Of a stretch of DNA of 64,000 nt, positions 29,501 through 44,500 are shown piece after piece. Numbering within the stretch: the stretch's first letter is position 1; each line of letters begins with the position of its first letter. Made by a program: the position numbers and the translations under genes. This DNA is from Yoonia sp. Lineage in GTDB: Bacteria > Pseudomonadota > Alphaproteobacteria > Rhodobacterales > Rhodobacteraceae. The notes under the pieces are model-generated. The model had not been told where the DNA came from. It did not search any database and saw nothing but the letters and a program-made list of their open reading frames with translations. The stretch is from NCBI RefSeq assembly GCF_017854565.1, contig NZ_JAFMHJ010000015.1, positions 1 to 64,000 on the forward strand. The letters are read 5' to 3'.

Positions 29501-32500
29501 TCGGGCGGTATCGCGCAAGGCCCGCGCATTTTCAGCCACCCGCAGTGCCACCACCGGCCCGAAGTCTACGACGGACTGGCCGCGACGCAGTCCGAAGACC
29601 TGATGAGGGCATTCTTTGCCGCACGCCGCTAAAAGCTGAGCGTCTCCATCACATCCGGCGTGGGTACGTTGACGCCGGGCAGGGCGTCAACCAACGGCTG
29701 TGCAGACTGTGCAAGTAGTGGGAATGTCTTGTAGTGGCAGGGGATAACGGTCTTGAAATCAAAGTAGCGCTTTGCGGCATAGGCTGCGCGGTCCATGTCC
29801 ATCGTGTAATGTCCGCCACAGCACAAAATGCCGATATCGGGTTTGTGGTAATCGCCCATCCAATCCATATCGGCCATGATGTCGGTGTCACCGCTGACGT
29901 AGATCGTGTGGCCTTCGCCCGCGATCATGAACCCTGCCTCGGATCCGGCATAGGTCGGGCGACCGCCTTCAAAATCAACGCTGGATGAATGTACCGCGTT
30001 CACCATCGTGACCCGGACATCGCCCAAAGCGACGGTGCCGCCTTTGCTGAAACCACGGGTCTGGACACCTTTGGTGGCAGCCCAATAGCTGGCCAATTCG
30101 TGAATGCACAGAATCGGAATATCTGCCGTCTTGGCGATGGCCAATGTGCTGCTGGCGTGGTCGCCGTGCCCATGTGTCACCAAAATATGCGTAGCCCCCG
30201 CAATCGCTTCGGCGTGCCGGTCGGCTGGCAGCATGGGATTTCCGGCCAGCCAAGGGTCAATCAGCAGAATTTGATCTGCGATTTCGATACGAAAACTGGA
30301 ATGTCCAAGCCATGTGATTTTCATCGCGCCCTCCGTTGTGAAGCTCTCAGACTATCTGCAATCTGCTGCGGTGCAAGATGGATTGGTTCACTGCCAATCG
30401 ACGTTCATGCTGGCATTTGCTTGCGGGCGCTGCTGCAGGGCGGTACACGCAGACAACAAATTTATCGGAGATGCGTTCCATGTCGATTGACACAGAAACC
30501 GCCCGCCGGGTGGCAAAACTTGCCCGGATCAAGGTCGAAGACGATGCACTGCCTGCTTTGGCCGCTGAATTCAGCGCGATCCTGGGGTTCATTGAGCAAC
30601 TCAACGAGGTGGATGTCGAGGGGATCGAACCCATGACATCCGTGACGCCGCAGCGTTTGAAGCGACGCGCAGATGTCGTGACCGATGGAAACCAGCAAGC
30701 GGCGATCCTTAAGAATGCGCCTGATGCGCGTGAAGGGTTCTTTGCTGTCCCGAAGGTGGTGGAATAATGACTGAGCTGACCAAACTGACAATCGCGGGTG
30801 CCCGCGATGCAATGCGCAATGGCGACACCACGAGCGCTGAAATTACGAACGCCTGTTTGACCGCCATCGAAGGCGCCGATGCGCTGGGCGCATTCGTGCA
30901 TAAGACGCCCGAAATCGCCGCGGCACAGGCCGCTGCAGCCGACGTGCGGATCAAGGCGGGCGATGCGCCCGACATGTGCGGCATTCCATTGGGCATCAAG
31001 GATTTGTTCTGCACCAAAGGTGTGCCATCGCAAGCGGCGTCCCGCATCCTTGAAGGGTTCAGGCCAGAGTACGAATCAACGGTCACGACGCAGCTTTTTG
31101 ATGCGGGTGCTGTGATGTTGGGTAAGCTGAACATGGACGAATTCGCCATGGGATCGTCGAATGAAACCTCCGTTTACGGCAATGCCGTCAACCCTTGGCG
31201 GCGTGGCGGTGACGATGCGGCGCTGACGCCCGGCGGCTCATCGGGTGGATCTGCCAGCGCTGTTGCTGCGGATCTGTGCCTCGCGGCCACAGGCACCGAC
31301 ACCGGCGGGTCAATCCGCCAGCCTGCGGCATTTGTCGGGATCACCGGTCTGAAGCCAACATATGGCCGCGTGTCGCGCTGGGGTATCGTTGCCTTTGCGT
31401 CCTCGCTTGATCAGGCAGGTCCTATGACCAAGGACGTGCGCGACGCCGCGATCATGCTCAAGGCGATGTGCGGGCATGATCCCAAGGACAGCACAAGCGC
31501 AGATATCCCCGTGCCCGATTTCGAGGCTGCTTTGACAGGCGATATCAAAGGCAAGGTCATTGGGATTCCAAAAGAATACCGCATTGACGGAATGCCCGAA
31601 GAGATCGGCAAGCTATGGGCCGATGGCGCTGCTATGTTGAAAGACGCAGGCGCGATCATCAAAGACATTAGCCTGCCGCACACCAAATATGCGCTGCCCG
31701 CCTACTATGTCATCGCGCCCGCCGAAGCTTCATCGAACCTGGCGCGCTATGACGGTGTGCGCTTTGGTCACCGCGCAAAGCTGGCTGCGGGCGATGGAAT
31801 CACCGAGATGTATGAAAAAACGCGGGCTGAAGGGTTCGGGGCAGAGGTGCAACGCCGCGTGATGGTGGGAACCTACGTGCTTTCCGCAGGCTTTTATGAT
31901 GCGTATTACAACCGTGCGCGCCGCGTGCGGGCGCTGATCAAGCAGGATTTCGATCGGGTCTTTGCGGATGGCGTGGATGCCATTCTGACGCCCGCCACAC
32001 CATCAGCCGCATTTGGGTTGGGTGAAATGACCAATGCCGATCCGATCCAGATGTACCTGAACGACGTGTTCACTGTGACCGTCAATCTTGCCGGACTTCC
32101 CGGCATTGCCGTGCCGACAGGGATCGACGTCCAGGGGCTACCGCTTGGCCTGCAGTTGATTGGTCGTCCATGGGAAGAAGGCGACTTGCTAAACGTTGCC
32201 TACGCCCTCGAACGTGCGGCGGGATTTGTAGCCAAACCGCAAAAGTGGTGGTAAGCCCTCGAAAAACGAAATTTAGTGCGACAGGTGGTTGCTGATGAAT
32301 AAAGGTTTGGTAATAGCTGCGGCATTGGCAGGTCTTGCCGCATGCAGTGCTGCGCCCGCACCCGATCGCGGGCGGGGCGTTGGTTTCGATGATTATGCGC
32401 AATTCGAGCTTGAACGCGCCCAGCGTGAGGCCGCACTTTCGGCACCTGATGGCACGATCATCCCGGCAGCGCGCGTGAACACGATAGCGTCGCCGGTTTC

Positions 32501-35500
32501 ACCGCCGTTCATAGTGCCGGGCACGCCGTCGACATCTGTGCCTGCCGCAGTGATCCCGTCAAGCGCGCTAGCCGAGGCTGGCATTGGGCGGTCTGTGGTG
32601 CAACAGACCGCGCCGCTGAACACAGGGGGCGATCCAACCCGCATACAGGGTGTGGATGCATCGCCCGGCAACCCAACGCCCGCGATCATCAACAATCCCG
32701 GTATTTCGGACGAGCAGAATTTTGACGCGGTCGCTGGTCGGGAAACGATCCAAAGCGATGCGGACCGCCGCGCAGCGCAAGCCGCCGCGCGCGAGCAGAT
32801 ACAGCCAACGGCAGTGCCTGAACGCCCCAGCAATACAGGCCCGAATATCGTTGAATATGCGATCAATGCGCCCAATGTGAAAGGACAGGAGTGGTACAGC
32901 CGTTCGCTTTTGTCTGGACAGGGCCGGTTCCAACGTAACTGCGCCGGATATGGCACCGCTGATGATGCGCAGCGTGATTTTTTGGCCCGTGGCGGGCCCG
33001 AACGCGATCGCCTTGGCATAGATCCTGACGGCGATGGCTTTGCCTGTGGCTGGGACCCGGCGCCCTACAAGCGGGCTGCTGGCAACTGAAGCTGACGTCC
33101 CACCCGTCGCCCAACTGTGGGCCACGCCGCAGTGGTGTTGCGCCAGATATGGTTGTTATTCACTACACCGCGATGCGATCAACGCAGGCTGCGTTGAAAA
33201 CGCTGTGCGATCCACAGACGGAAGTATCCGCGCATTACCTGATTTCGGAAACTGGCGACGTTCTGTCGCTGGTACCCGAGGCGATGCGTGCGTGGCATGC
33301 AGGTGCGGGGCGCTGGGGCGGGGTTGCGGACGTTAATAGTCACTCAATTGGCATAGAGCTGGCCAACGATGGGTTCAGCCCCTTTGCGGCACCCCAAATG
33401 GATGCTCTGACCGCTTTGCTGCGGGGTATCCGCATCCGCTGGGATATCCGGCCAGAACGGGTCATCGGCCATTCTGACATGGCGCCGGGGCGCAAGATTG
33501 ATCCCGGTCCACGGTTTGACTGGCGCAGGTTGGCGCGCGAGGGGCTGTCGGTGTGGCCGCTGTCAGACGGACCACATGATATTTCAGCCTTTGCTCGGAT
33601 GATGCGGCTTTTTGGTTATAGCGCCAGCGACGAAACAGATTTGCTGCTGCAAATCTTCCGTTTACGGTTTCGCGCGCACCATGATGGACCGTTGGATGCA
33701 ACCGACGCAGGCATGATCTTTGATCTGGCGGGGCGTTTCCCCGTTGACGTAAACGCCGCTTGGGCCTAACTGCCCAATTGCGCGGATGGCTGGATGGCTG
33801 CGGGCCTTTGGGTCCGAGGAAAGTCCGGACTCCAAAAAGCACGGTGCCGGGTAACGCCCGGCGGGGGCAACCCTAGGGAAAGCGCCACAGAGAACAGACT
33901 ACCTCGCATGCGGGGTAAAGGTGAAACGGTGGAGTAAGAGCCCACCGCGCGACTGGCAACAGAAGCGGCACGGCAAGCCCCACCGGGAGCAATGCCAAAT
34001 AGGGACCGCGTGCGGTGCTGATCCTGCAAGGGATATCAGCCGTAGGGATGCTTGAACCTGAGCGGTCCGGGTTGGCAGCTAGAGGGCACTTGGCAACAGG
34101 TGCTCTAGATGAATGGTCATCCAGCCTCAGATCTCGGTCTGGGGGGGACAGAATCCGGCTTATAGGCCATCCGCGCATTATCTGGCTGCCGTTACGTGGG
34201 TTTACGGTTGACTCGGCCAAGGGTGGCGGTAAAAGGCAGCTTCAATGAGATTTATGCGAAGTGCCGATAACGGCCCGCAACCAGGAGAGATGAGACATGG
34301 CGAAGCCTACCACCATCAAAATCCGCCTAAACTCCACTGCGGGGACTGGGCATTTTTACGTGACCAAGAAGAACGCACGCACCATGACGGAGAAAATGAC
34401 GGTCAATAAATATGACCCCGTCGTGCGCAAGCACGTTGAATATAAAGAAGGCAAGATCAAGTAATTGATCGCTACACTGTATTCTGACAAAAGGCCGCGC
34501 AAATTGCGCGGCCTTTTTTTTGCGACCATTGGCGAGTGAGACAACAAAAAGGGCCGGTGTTTCCACCGGCCCGATCAGAACGTTGTGCTCTGGCGGTTAT
34601 TCGCGGTTGCCGAAAAGTTGCAGCATGAACAGGAACATGTTGATGAAATCCAAGTAGAGGGTCAGCGCACCCATCACGGCCGCCTTGCCCAACCACTCGC
34701 TGTCGCCCTGCGACGCATGTGCAACATACTCACTCTTGATCTTCTGCGTGTCATAGGCTGTCAGACCCGCAAAGATCAGCACGCCGATGGCAGAGATGGC
34801 GAACATCATCGCTTCGGACTGCAAGAAGATGTTGATGACCATGGCGACGATCAGGCCAACGACGCCCATGATCAGAAATGACCCCCATGCAGAGATGTCT
34901 TTTTTGGTTGTATATCCCCACAAGGACAGGCTGGCAAAGGCGATCGCTGTGATCAGGAATATCTGGATGATAGAGTAGCCCGTGTAGATCAGAAAGATCG
35001 AGCTGAGCGACAGGCCAACAGCGGCAGCATAGGCGAAGAAGTACGTGGAAAGTCCCGATGCAGACAGCTTGTTTGCGGCAACACCGAAGCCGAATACCAT
35101 CCCCAAAGGCAACAGGAACAGGACCCACTTCAGTGGCGTCGCATAGATCATATAGCCAAGTTGGGTCAGATATTCATTGGCACCGATTTGATATTCGGTT
35201 GGCACTGTTGTTGTCGCGAGGCCAGAGATGGCCCAAGCCGCAGCAGCCGTGATGATCATGCCGATGGACATCGTGCCATAGACTTTGTTCATATGGGCGC
35301 GCAGGCCCGCGTCGATTGTTGCGGTGCGCACACCACCGACTGTTTTCGTTGCGTCGTACTGAGCCATTCATACCTCCATAATAATCAGCGGAGCTGCGAA
35401 GCAGCATGCTTGGGTTTGATATTGGCAGATGCATGTACTTTTTCAAGGTTCGCAATGCACGAAACGTGCAAATCTGATCGTTTTGGACAGGAATGTGGCA

Positions 35501-38500
35501 ATGCGCCGCAATTGGCGATTATTTTCGCCGCTGCAATGGGACGTGCCAGATTGGTCGATGGGCTTCGATCCGGGCCGCGCAACGGCTGACGCCGATATCA
35601 TTCAGCCTGTAATCATCAAGATTATCCAACGCGCGTCGTTGCCTTGCAACCGCCATTGCGCCAGCAAGCGCGTTCCAGAAACCCCGCCTGTTATTGGCGA
35701 AGGGGATAGACAGACGCTGCACGTTGCGGTTCGCTAAAGCTGTCATTGTGTGGTCCTTTCTTGATCTGTCCGGTGTTGGGATGCTTGATATCTAGCGTCG
35801 CTTTTGCCATGTTTAAAATGAATGATTGATGAGTTATGTATCAGGAATATTGATATGGCGCGAAATTTGGACACGACAACTTTGCGGTCTTTTGTTGCTG
35901 TTGCGGATACGGGCGGCGTGACAAAGGCATCGGGGTTATTGAACCTGACGCAATCGGCCGTCTCGATGCAGCTCAAGCGACTGGAGGAATCGCTGAACAC
36001 CACATTATTGGACCGATCGGCGCGCACGATTGGCCTGACACCGCAGGGTGAGCAATTGCTCAGCTATGCGCGGCGGATGTTGGCGCTCAACGATGAAATA
36101 TATGGCAAGCTGACAGCGACCGAATGTGAAGGGGAGGTGGTTTTGGGTGTCCCGCATGACATCGTTTACCCCGTCATACCCATCGTCTTGCAACGCTTTG
36201 CGATAGCCTATCCCAAAGTTCGGGTGCAGCTTGTTTCATCATTTACACGAAAGCTGATGGATGAGTTCAATCGCGGAGAGATCGACGTTATTTTGACGAC
36301 GGAGGACAGCGTCGGAAATGGCGGTGAAACCCTGACCCAGACCCCGTTGATTTGGGTGGGTGCCCCCGGCGGCAATGCCTGGAAACAGCGCCCGCTCAGG
36401 CTCGCGTTTGAACAACGTTGCATCTTTCGTCAGTTCGTACAGCGGCGGCTCGATGATGAAGGCATTTCGTGGGACATGGTGGTGGACAGTAATTCCAGCC
36501 GCACGATCGAGGCGACAGTCAGCGCGGATCTGGCCGTTCATACAATGCTCGAAGGGACAGAGCCCCAGCATTTTGAGCGGATCAACCATGGCGGCAGCTT
36601 GCCTAGCCTGCGCAAGATGAACGTGAATCTCTACCAGTCTGGCCTGAAGGACGAACCTGTTGTCGCTGAACTTTCCAGCCTGATCAGGGAAGGCTTCTAT
36701 ACCATGAAGGCACCAGTCAAGGCGTAATCACAACCTTGCCGGTCGATGTCCGGGTGCGCATTAACTCCAACGCCTCTGCGGCAGCATCAAGTTGCAATAT
36801 GTGGCTGACATGTGGGCGCAGGCGGCCCTGTGCATACCATGCCATCAGTTCAGAAAGGCTGTCACCGAGCGCCTTGGGGTTAAAGCGAAGATAACCGCCC
36901 CAGTAAAATCCGATCAAGGTGATGTTTTTCACCAAAATAATATTCGCTGGTATCTTCGTAATTTCGCCGCTGGCAAAGCCTATGATAAGGACGCGCGCCT
37001 CGCGGTTGCAGGCGCCCAGCACGGCTTTGAACGCATCGCCGCCCACCGGATCATATACAACGTCCGCGCCACCCAGCGCCTTTACGGCTGCTTTTACGTC
37101 ATCAGTATCGCTGTTGATAAGATGATCGGCGCCCGCCGCCTTTGCTACCGCAAGCTTGTCAGCGCCGCGTGCGACTGCGATCACAGTGGCGCCCAAGGCC
37201 TTGCCAATCTCTACGGCGGTCAGCCCAACGCCGCCGGCGGCCCCCAGCACCAGCAAGGTTTCGCCTTTTTGAAGCTGTGCGCGACGGGTCAGCGCAAGGT
37301 GCGAGGTGCCATAGGCCACCATAAATCCGGCGGCGACTTCGGCAGGCATTTCATCAGGGACGGATCGGCATAACGCGGCCGGAAACGCGCCTTTTTCCGC
37401 CATGCCACCTTGGCCACCAAAAACGGCGACACGTGCGCCGATTGCGGGTTCGATCACGCCAGGTCCCTGTGCAATAACGGTGCCGCAGACCTCCATCCCG
37501 AGTGTGAATGGTGGCTCTGGCGTGTCCTGATAGGTGCCGTTTGCCATCAGAAGATCGGCAAAGTTCAAACCACAGGCGGCAATCTGCAACAATACTTCAC
37601 CGGGCTGTGGCGCTGGATCTGCGATCACGACAAGTGCGGGTGGGCTGCTGAACGAACTGACTTGAAATGCGCGCATTGTCATCGAATCCTCTGAGCTATT
37701 CGTTTGTTAATCATTATACTCACAACATTACCGCTGATCGGACAGCCCCGTTTTGACCGAACGGCAAAAAAATGCATCATGAACCTGTCTTTAAGGTAAG
37801 GTCGAATACTGCAACCGTTGCGTGTTCTACTGCAATGATGTCATGCAACTTGGGGGGCGTAACACTTTGGTGGTTTCGACCAAGTGTTGAACGCGGCATC
37901 GGGCACAGGCGAGACGTTTGCCGTGTTCTTTTAAACCAAGGGAATGAACTATGAAACATCCGGTAGACGTACATGTTGGCAAGCGTATCCGTCATCGCCG
38001 TTGGATGAACGGGACGACGCAGCAACAGTTGGCCGAAAATGTTGGCATCAAATTTCAACAAATTCAGAAGTATGAAACAGGCATGAACCGTGTCAGCGCA
38101 TCGCGGCTGTGGGACATTGCGAAGGTACTGAATGTGCCGGTGTCTTTCTTCTTCGAAGGGTTGGATGCTCAACCCACGGCTGATACTGGGAATAGTGATA
38201 TGCCTGCAGATATCCTGACTGACAAAGAGGCGCTGGAGCTTTTGCGGTCCTACTACGCAATCCCGGAAAATCAGAGGCGTCGCCTGTTCGACCTGGCGCG
38301 CGTACTTAGCGAGGCTGCGTAAAGCAGCCTTGACCATGCTGACTGCCCCGCGCTACCGCAGTGCATGAACGCGGAGCAGACAGGACCCAAGCTTATGGCA
38401 CTGGATAAAACCACCCAGACGGAATTGATCCGTGTCGCACATTTGCTGGCCGATGCTGCGCGACCTGAAACCCTGCGTCTTTTTCGGTCGGCTGAGCTGA

Positions 38501-41500
38501 TCGCCGACGACAAGGGAGCAACTGCTTTTGACCCGGTGACAGCCGCAGATCACGCATCTGAGCAGGTTATGCGCAATATTTTGGCGCGCGAACGTCCAGA
38601 CGATTCGGTTCTGGGCGAAGAGTTTGGCAGCCATGAGGGCACAAGTGGCTTGACTTGGGTGCTCGACCCGATTGACGGCACGCGCGGTTATATCAGTGGA
38701 ACACCGACTTGGGGCGTTCTGATTTCCGTCGCAGATGCAACCGGCCCACGATTTGGCCTGATTGATCAGCCCTATATTGGCGAGCGTTTTGCTGGCGGGT
38801 TTGGTACGGCACAGGTCGTGGGGCCGCACGGCACGATGCCGCTGCGGGCCCGTCATGGCAGTACCCTGCAAAATGCAACGGTTCTGAGCACCTTTCCCGA
38901 GATTGGCACGCCGCTGGAAATGCGCGCATTTCAGGCCGTATCAGCGCGTGCGCGGCTCACCCGCTATGGGATGGATTGCTATGGTTACGCGTTGCTGGCG
39001 GCGGGCCAAGTCGATCTGGTGATCGAGGCGGGGCTAAATGCCTATGACATTCATGCCCCGATTGCAGTGATTGAGGCCGCTGGCGGCATGGTCACGGACT
39101 GGACGGGGGCGCCCGCACATCATGGTGGTCGCGTGATTGCAGCAGCTAATCCCACGGTCCACGCCGCCGCGCTTGCGATCCTGCAAGGGGTGGTCAATGC
39201 CTGACACCCTCATCAAAAATGCAGCGGCTGTGTTGACGATGAACGATCAAAGGTCCGAACTGCGTGGTGCGGACATTCTTTTACGTGGTGGTATCATCGC
39301 CGCGATAGGTGCAGGGCTGGTCAGCGACGATTGCCTGGTCGTGGATGCGGCAAATGCCATCGTGACACCGGGCCTCGTCAACACCCATCACCATCTCTTT
39401 CAAACCCTCACGCGCGCTGTGCCGGGCGGGCAGGATGCATTGCTTTTCGGATGGTTGCAGACGCTTTATCCGATCTGGTCCCGTTTCGGCCCTGAAGAGA
39501 TGTTTGTTTCAGCGCAGATTGGTCTGGCCGAACTGGCGTTGTCCGGCTGCACCATGACTTCTGATCATATGTATCTGTTTCCCAACGGCGCGCGCCTGGA
39601 CGACACAATCGCAGCTGCGGGCGAGGTGGGCCTGCGTTTCCACGCGTCACGTGGCGCGATGAGCATTGGGCAAAGTGATGGGGGGCTTCCACCGGACAGT
39701 CTTGTTGAAGATGAGCAGGTAATCCTGAACGATTGCATTCGCGTTATTGACGCTTTCCACGACCCCAATCCGGGGGCCATGGTGCGGGTGGCTGTTGCCC
39801 CATGCAGTCCTTTTTCAGTCAGCCGGGACTTGATGCGTGACGCTGCACTGCTGGCCCGCGACAAAGGCGTGATGCTGCATACGCATTTGGCCGAAAACGA
39901 CGAAGATATCGCGTATTCGCTGGCGAAATTCGGCTGCCGCCCTGGTCAATATGCCGAGGATCTTGGCTGGACTGGCGATGACGTCTGGCATGCCCATTGT
40001 GTCAAGCTGGATGCCCAAGAGATTAGTTTATTCGCAAAAAGCCGGACGGGTGTGGCACATTGTCCGTGTTCGAACTGCCGGCTTGGGTCCGGTATTGCGC
40101 CTGTGCGTGCGATGCGGGATGCAGGCGTGCCTGTCGGTCTTGGGGTCGATGGATCGGCGAGCAATGACACCGGAAATCTGGTGGCCGAAGCGCGGCAAGC
40201 CCTGTTATTGCAGCGCGTTCATAATGGCGCCGATGCGATGTCGGCACGCGAAGCGCTGGAAATCGCGACGCGTGGCGGTGCACAGGTCCTGGGCCGTGAC
40301 GATTGCGGGCAGATTGCAGTTGGCAAACGCGCCGATATTGCGATTTGGGATGCGCAGGCCGTTGAAAATGCCGGCTCATGGGATTCCGCAGCTTTGGTGT
40401 TGGCTGGACCCACGAAGGTGCGGGACCTTTTTGTCGAAGGCCGCCGGATTGTTGCCGATGGCCAGCTTCAGACGATTGATCTTGGGCGCACGATCACACG
40501 GCAAAATACGCTGGCCAAGCGCCTTGCTGGGTGGTTGCACTAGCGTCGCGGATTAGCATGCGGGTGCCAATCGTCATGCTTTGGGGTTCTTTGCTGGCTG
40601 CGCGCAGCGGCGTCCCGCAATCCACACGTCCTGCACTGCGCGATCATCGCCCATCATGATGGTCGGAAAAACCGCATCCCAGATATCGTCTGCACGGGCG
40701 CTACGTTGGGCGATCGCTGGGGTCGATGCCAAGTCAAGAATGACAATATCCGCCATGCCACCCGCGCCAAGGTGCCCGATTTCACCGGACATATGCAGGG
40801 CTTTGGCCGAGCCTTCGGTCGCCAACCACATCAGTTGCGCCGGGTGCAGCGCGGCCCCTCTTAATTGTCCGATTTCGTAGGCCGCGGCCATTGTTCGCAG
40901 CATTGAAAAGGACGAACCGCCGCCGGTGTCTGTGGCCAGCCCGATGCACAGTCCAGCCGTGGCCAGTCCCATCATGTCGAACAGACCCGAGCCAATAAAC
41001 GCATTTGACGTCGGGCAGTGGATCACGGCCGCGCCGACCTCTGCCAGTCGCAGGGTTTCACGAGGTTCCAGATGGATCGCGTGGCCATAAAGCCCGCGTT
41101 CACCAAGCAAGCCATATGCCTCGTATGTGTCAAGATAGTCGCGGGCCGTTGGAAACAGGTTTTTGACCCATGCAATTTCCGGGTGCTGCTCGCTGAGGTG
41201 GGTTTGCATCAGGCAGGTAGGATTTTCAGCCCAAAGCACACCAAGCGCTTCAAGCTGGGCGGGTGTTGAAGTGGGTGAAAAGCGTGGTGTGATCGCATAT
41301 GTCGCGCGCCCCTTGCAGTGCCAGGCTTCAAGCAAGCGCCTGCTGTCATCATAGGCAGATTGCGCGGTGTCGCGCAGGTCATCGGGGGCATTGCGGTCCA
41401 TGCAGGTTTTACCGGCGACCACCGCCATATTCCGCGTGGCGGCGGCAGCAAATAACGCGTCAACGCTTGCTGGGTGGATCGTGCAAAAACTGGTCAGCGT

Positions 41501-44500
41501 TGTGGTGCCATGGGCCAGGGCCAAATCCAATGTCCTACCTGCCACATCTTGGGCGTAGGCGGGATCGGCAAAGCGGGCTTCTTCGGGGAAGGTATATGTA
41601 TTGAGCCATTCGATCAGTTGTTTGCCCCAACTGGCGATCATGCCGGTCTGGGGGTAATGCATGTGCGCATCCACAAACCCCGCGCTGATCAGGGCTGCGC
41701 CATAGTCTGTGACGATGGCATCCGGATGGCGCTGGCGCAGTGTCGCCCCGTCACCGACGACACTGATCTTTGTCCCCTCGATCAATACGCCGCCATGGCG
41801 CGCGTAGTGCGCGACGTCGGCCCAGTCATTGATGAACGGGTCGCCCGAAAATCCAAGGGTCTGACCCAGAAGCAGATGTTTTTTCATAGCCTTACCTTAT
41901 GGGGCGGTTGGGCGGGCGTAAATCGCTGAATGACCGTTGTACGAGCGGCCCAGTTGTCTATGTTGCATAACCAACAGGGGGTGGCATGGCCGATCATACC
42001 GAGACCAGCGACGACGAAGCATTTGGCATCACGGACCGGTTGATCGCCGACGTGATGGAGGCCGTGGAGGCGGGCACATCGGACGCGATTGACGTTCTAC
42101 TCGATCCGCTGCACCCAGCCGACATTGCCCACCTTCTTGAACAGCTTGGAAGCCGCGACCGCCGCGACCTGCTAAGCGTCTGGAAAGGCGGAATGGACGG
42201 CGACATCCTTTCCGAGCTGGACGAAAAGCTGCGTGAGGAAGTGATTGGGCAGTTGGCGCCATCCGAGCTTGCGGATGCTGTTCGCGACCTTGAAAGCGAT
42301 GATGTTGTCGATCTGGTCGAATATCTGGACGTGCAACAGCAGGAAGCAGTGCTTGATGCGCTGGATGCCGGGGACCGCGTCGTTGTCGAACAGGCCCTGT
42401 CATACCCAGAGGAATCCGCAGGCCGTCACATGCAGTCCGAGTTGGTGCGTGCGCCAGAACATTGGACAGTGGGCGATGCGATTGATTATATGCGGTCCGA
42501 TGTGGTGTTGCCCGGTCAGTTTTATCACGTGATCCTGGTTGATCCGCGCCTCAAGGCCGTTGGCTATGTCACGCTCGGCCGGATCCTAAGCCATCCGCGT
42601 GCGACGCTGTTGCGCGATCTGACCGAAGACACGTTTCGCACTTTTCACGTCACGCAAGATGTCGAAGAGGTGGCTCAGGCCATCAACCACTACCATATGA
42701 TCACTGCGCCGGTGGTTGATGACGATGACCGGATCGTCGGTGTGATTACCATCGACGATGCCATGGCCTTCCTTGAGGAAGAGGCGGAGGAGGACATCCT
42801 GCGCCTGGCCGGTGTTGGCGAGGGGAGTCTGTCAGACCGCGTGATCCAGACCACCAAGCAGCGGTTTCCGTGGTTGGCGGTCAATCTGATCACCGCGATT
42901 CTGGCCTCGATGGTGATTTCGTTGTTTGAAGCGACGATTGCCGGTCTTGTGGCGTTGGCGGTGTTGATGCCGATTGTCGCCTCAATGGGCGGAAATGCCG
43001 GTACGCAGTCGCTGACAGTGGCCGTGCGCGCGATTGCAACGCGCGACTTGACGGGCGCGAATCTGTGGCGGGTGATCCGGCGCGAGGTTTTTGTCGGGCT
43101 CATCAATGGTCTGGTGTTTGCTGTTGTCATGGCCATTGTCGGGATCGTGTGGTTTGGGTCGCCCATGTTGGGAGCGGTTATCGGCGTGGCGATGGTCATC
43201 AACATGGTGATTGCGGGCCTTGCAGGTACGGCCATACCTGTTGTGCTGGACCGCATCGGCGTGGACCCGGCGCTGGCATCCGGGGCCTTTGTGACGACGG
43301 TGACAGATGTGGTCGGCTTTTTCGCGTTCCTGGGTTTGGCAGCGGTTTGGCTACTGTGATGGACAAGTCCGAAGCGCGTGAGGCGGCCTTTGCCCGCCGC
43401 AAGTTGGCACATGAGGCTGGCATTGCTACAACGCGGTATCTGGCGGATGTGCTGGCGGGTTACCGGCGTGCACCGCTGGCCGGATACATGGCGATGCGAA
43501 CCGAGATTGATCCGACCACCGCGATGGAAGAGGCCGCAGGGCATGGGCCCGTCGGCGTCCCGGTTATCATGGGGGCAGGGCTGCCGTTGCGGTTTCGACG
43601 ATGGGTGCCCGGATGCGCGATGGTTCGGGGTACGTTTGGCGCCCAGATTCCCGAAACGGGCGATTGGATGACCCCCGAAATCGTGATCGTGCCGCTGGTG
43701 GCGTTTGATCGCAGCGGCGGTCGGCTGGGCTATGGCGGTGGATTTTACGACCGTACCCTTCAGCAGTTGCGCGCACTGCGGCCGACACTGGCCATCGGTT
43801 TTGCCTACGCTGGACAGGAAGATGCAGCACTTCCGTTGGAGCCGACAGATCAACCGCTTGATCTCATCGTGACCGAGGTGGGCGTGATCAAGCCTACGTG
43901 ATTATTCTTCGGAAAAGGCAGCCATCACATCATCCGACGCTTCGAAGTTGGCGGTGACCCGCTGCACGTCGTCATCGTCTTCCAGGGTGTCCAACAGCTT
44001 CATCAGCTTGGTAAGCCCGTCCAGATCAATTTCTGTCGTCATGTTCGGCTTCCAGATCAGCTTGGTTGACTCTGATTCGCCTAATGCGGCTTCGAGCGCG
44101 GTCGACACGTCGTTCAAATCGGTGTCGGCGCAATAGATGACGTGGCTGTCATCGTCGCTTTGCACATCTTCTGCACCGGCGTCTATTGCGGCCATCATCA
44201 CCGTATCCGCATCGCCGACAGAGGCAGGATAGACCACCTCGCCTTTGCGGTCGAACATGAACCCGACCGATCCGGTTTCGCCCAGATTGCCGCCATTCTT
44301 GGTAAAGGTCGAGCGGACGGTCGATGCCGTGCGGTTCCGGTTGTCGGTCATCGCCTCTACAATGACGGCGACGCCATTGGGGCCGTAACCTTCATAGCGG
44401 ATTTCGTCATAGCTCTCAGCGTCACCGCCTTGCGATTTCTTGATCGCACGATCAATGACGTCTTTTGGGACAGAACTCGACTTTGCCTCTTTGACGGCCA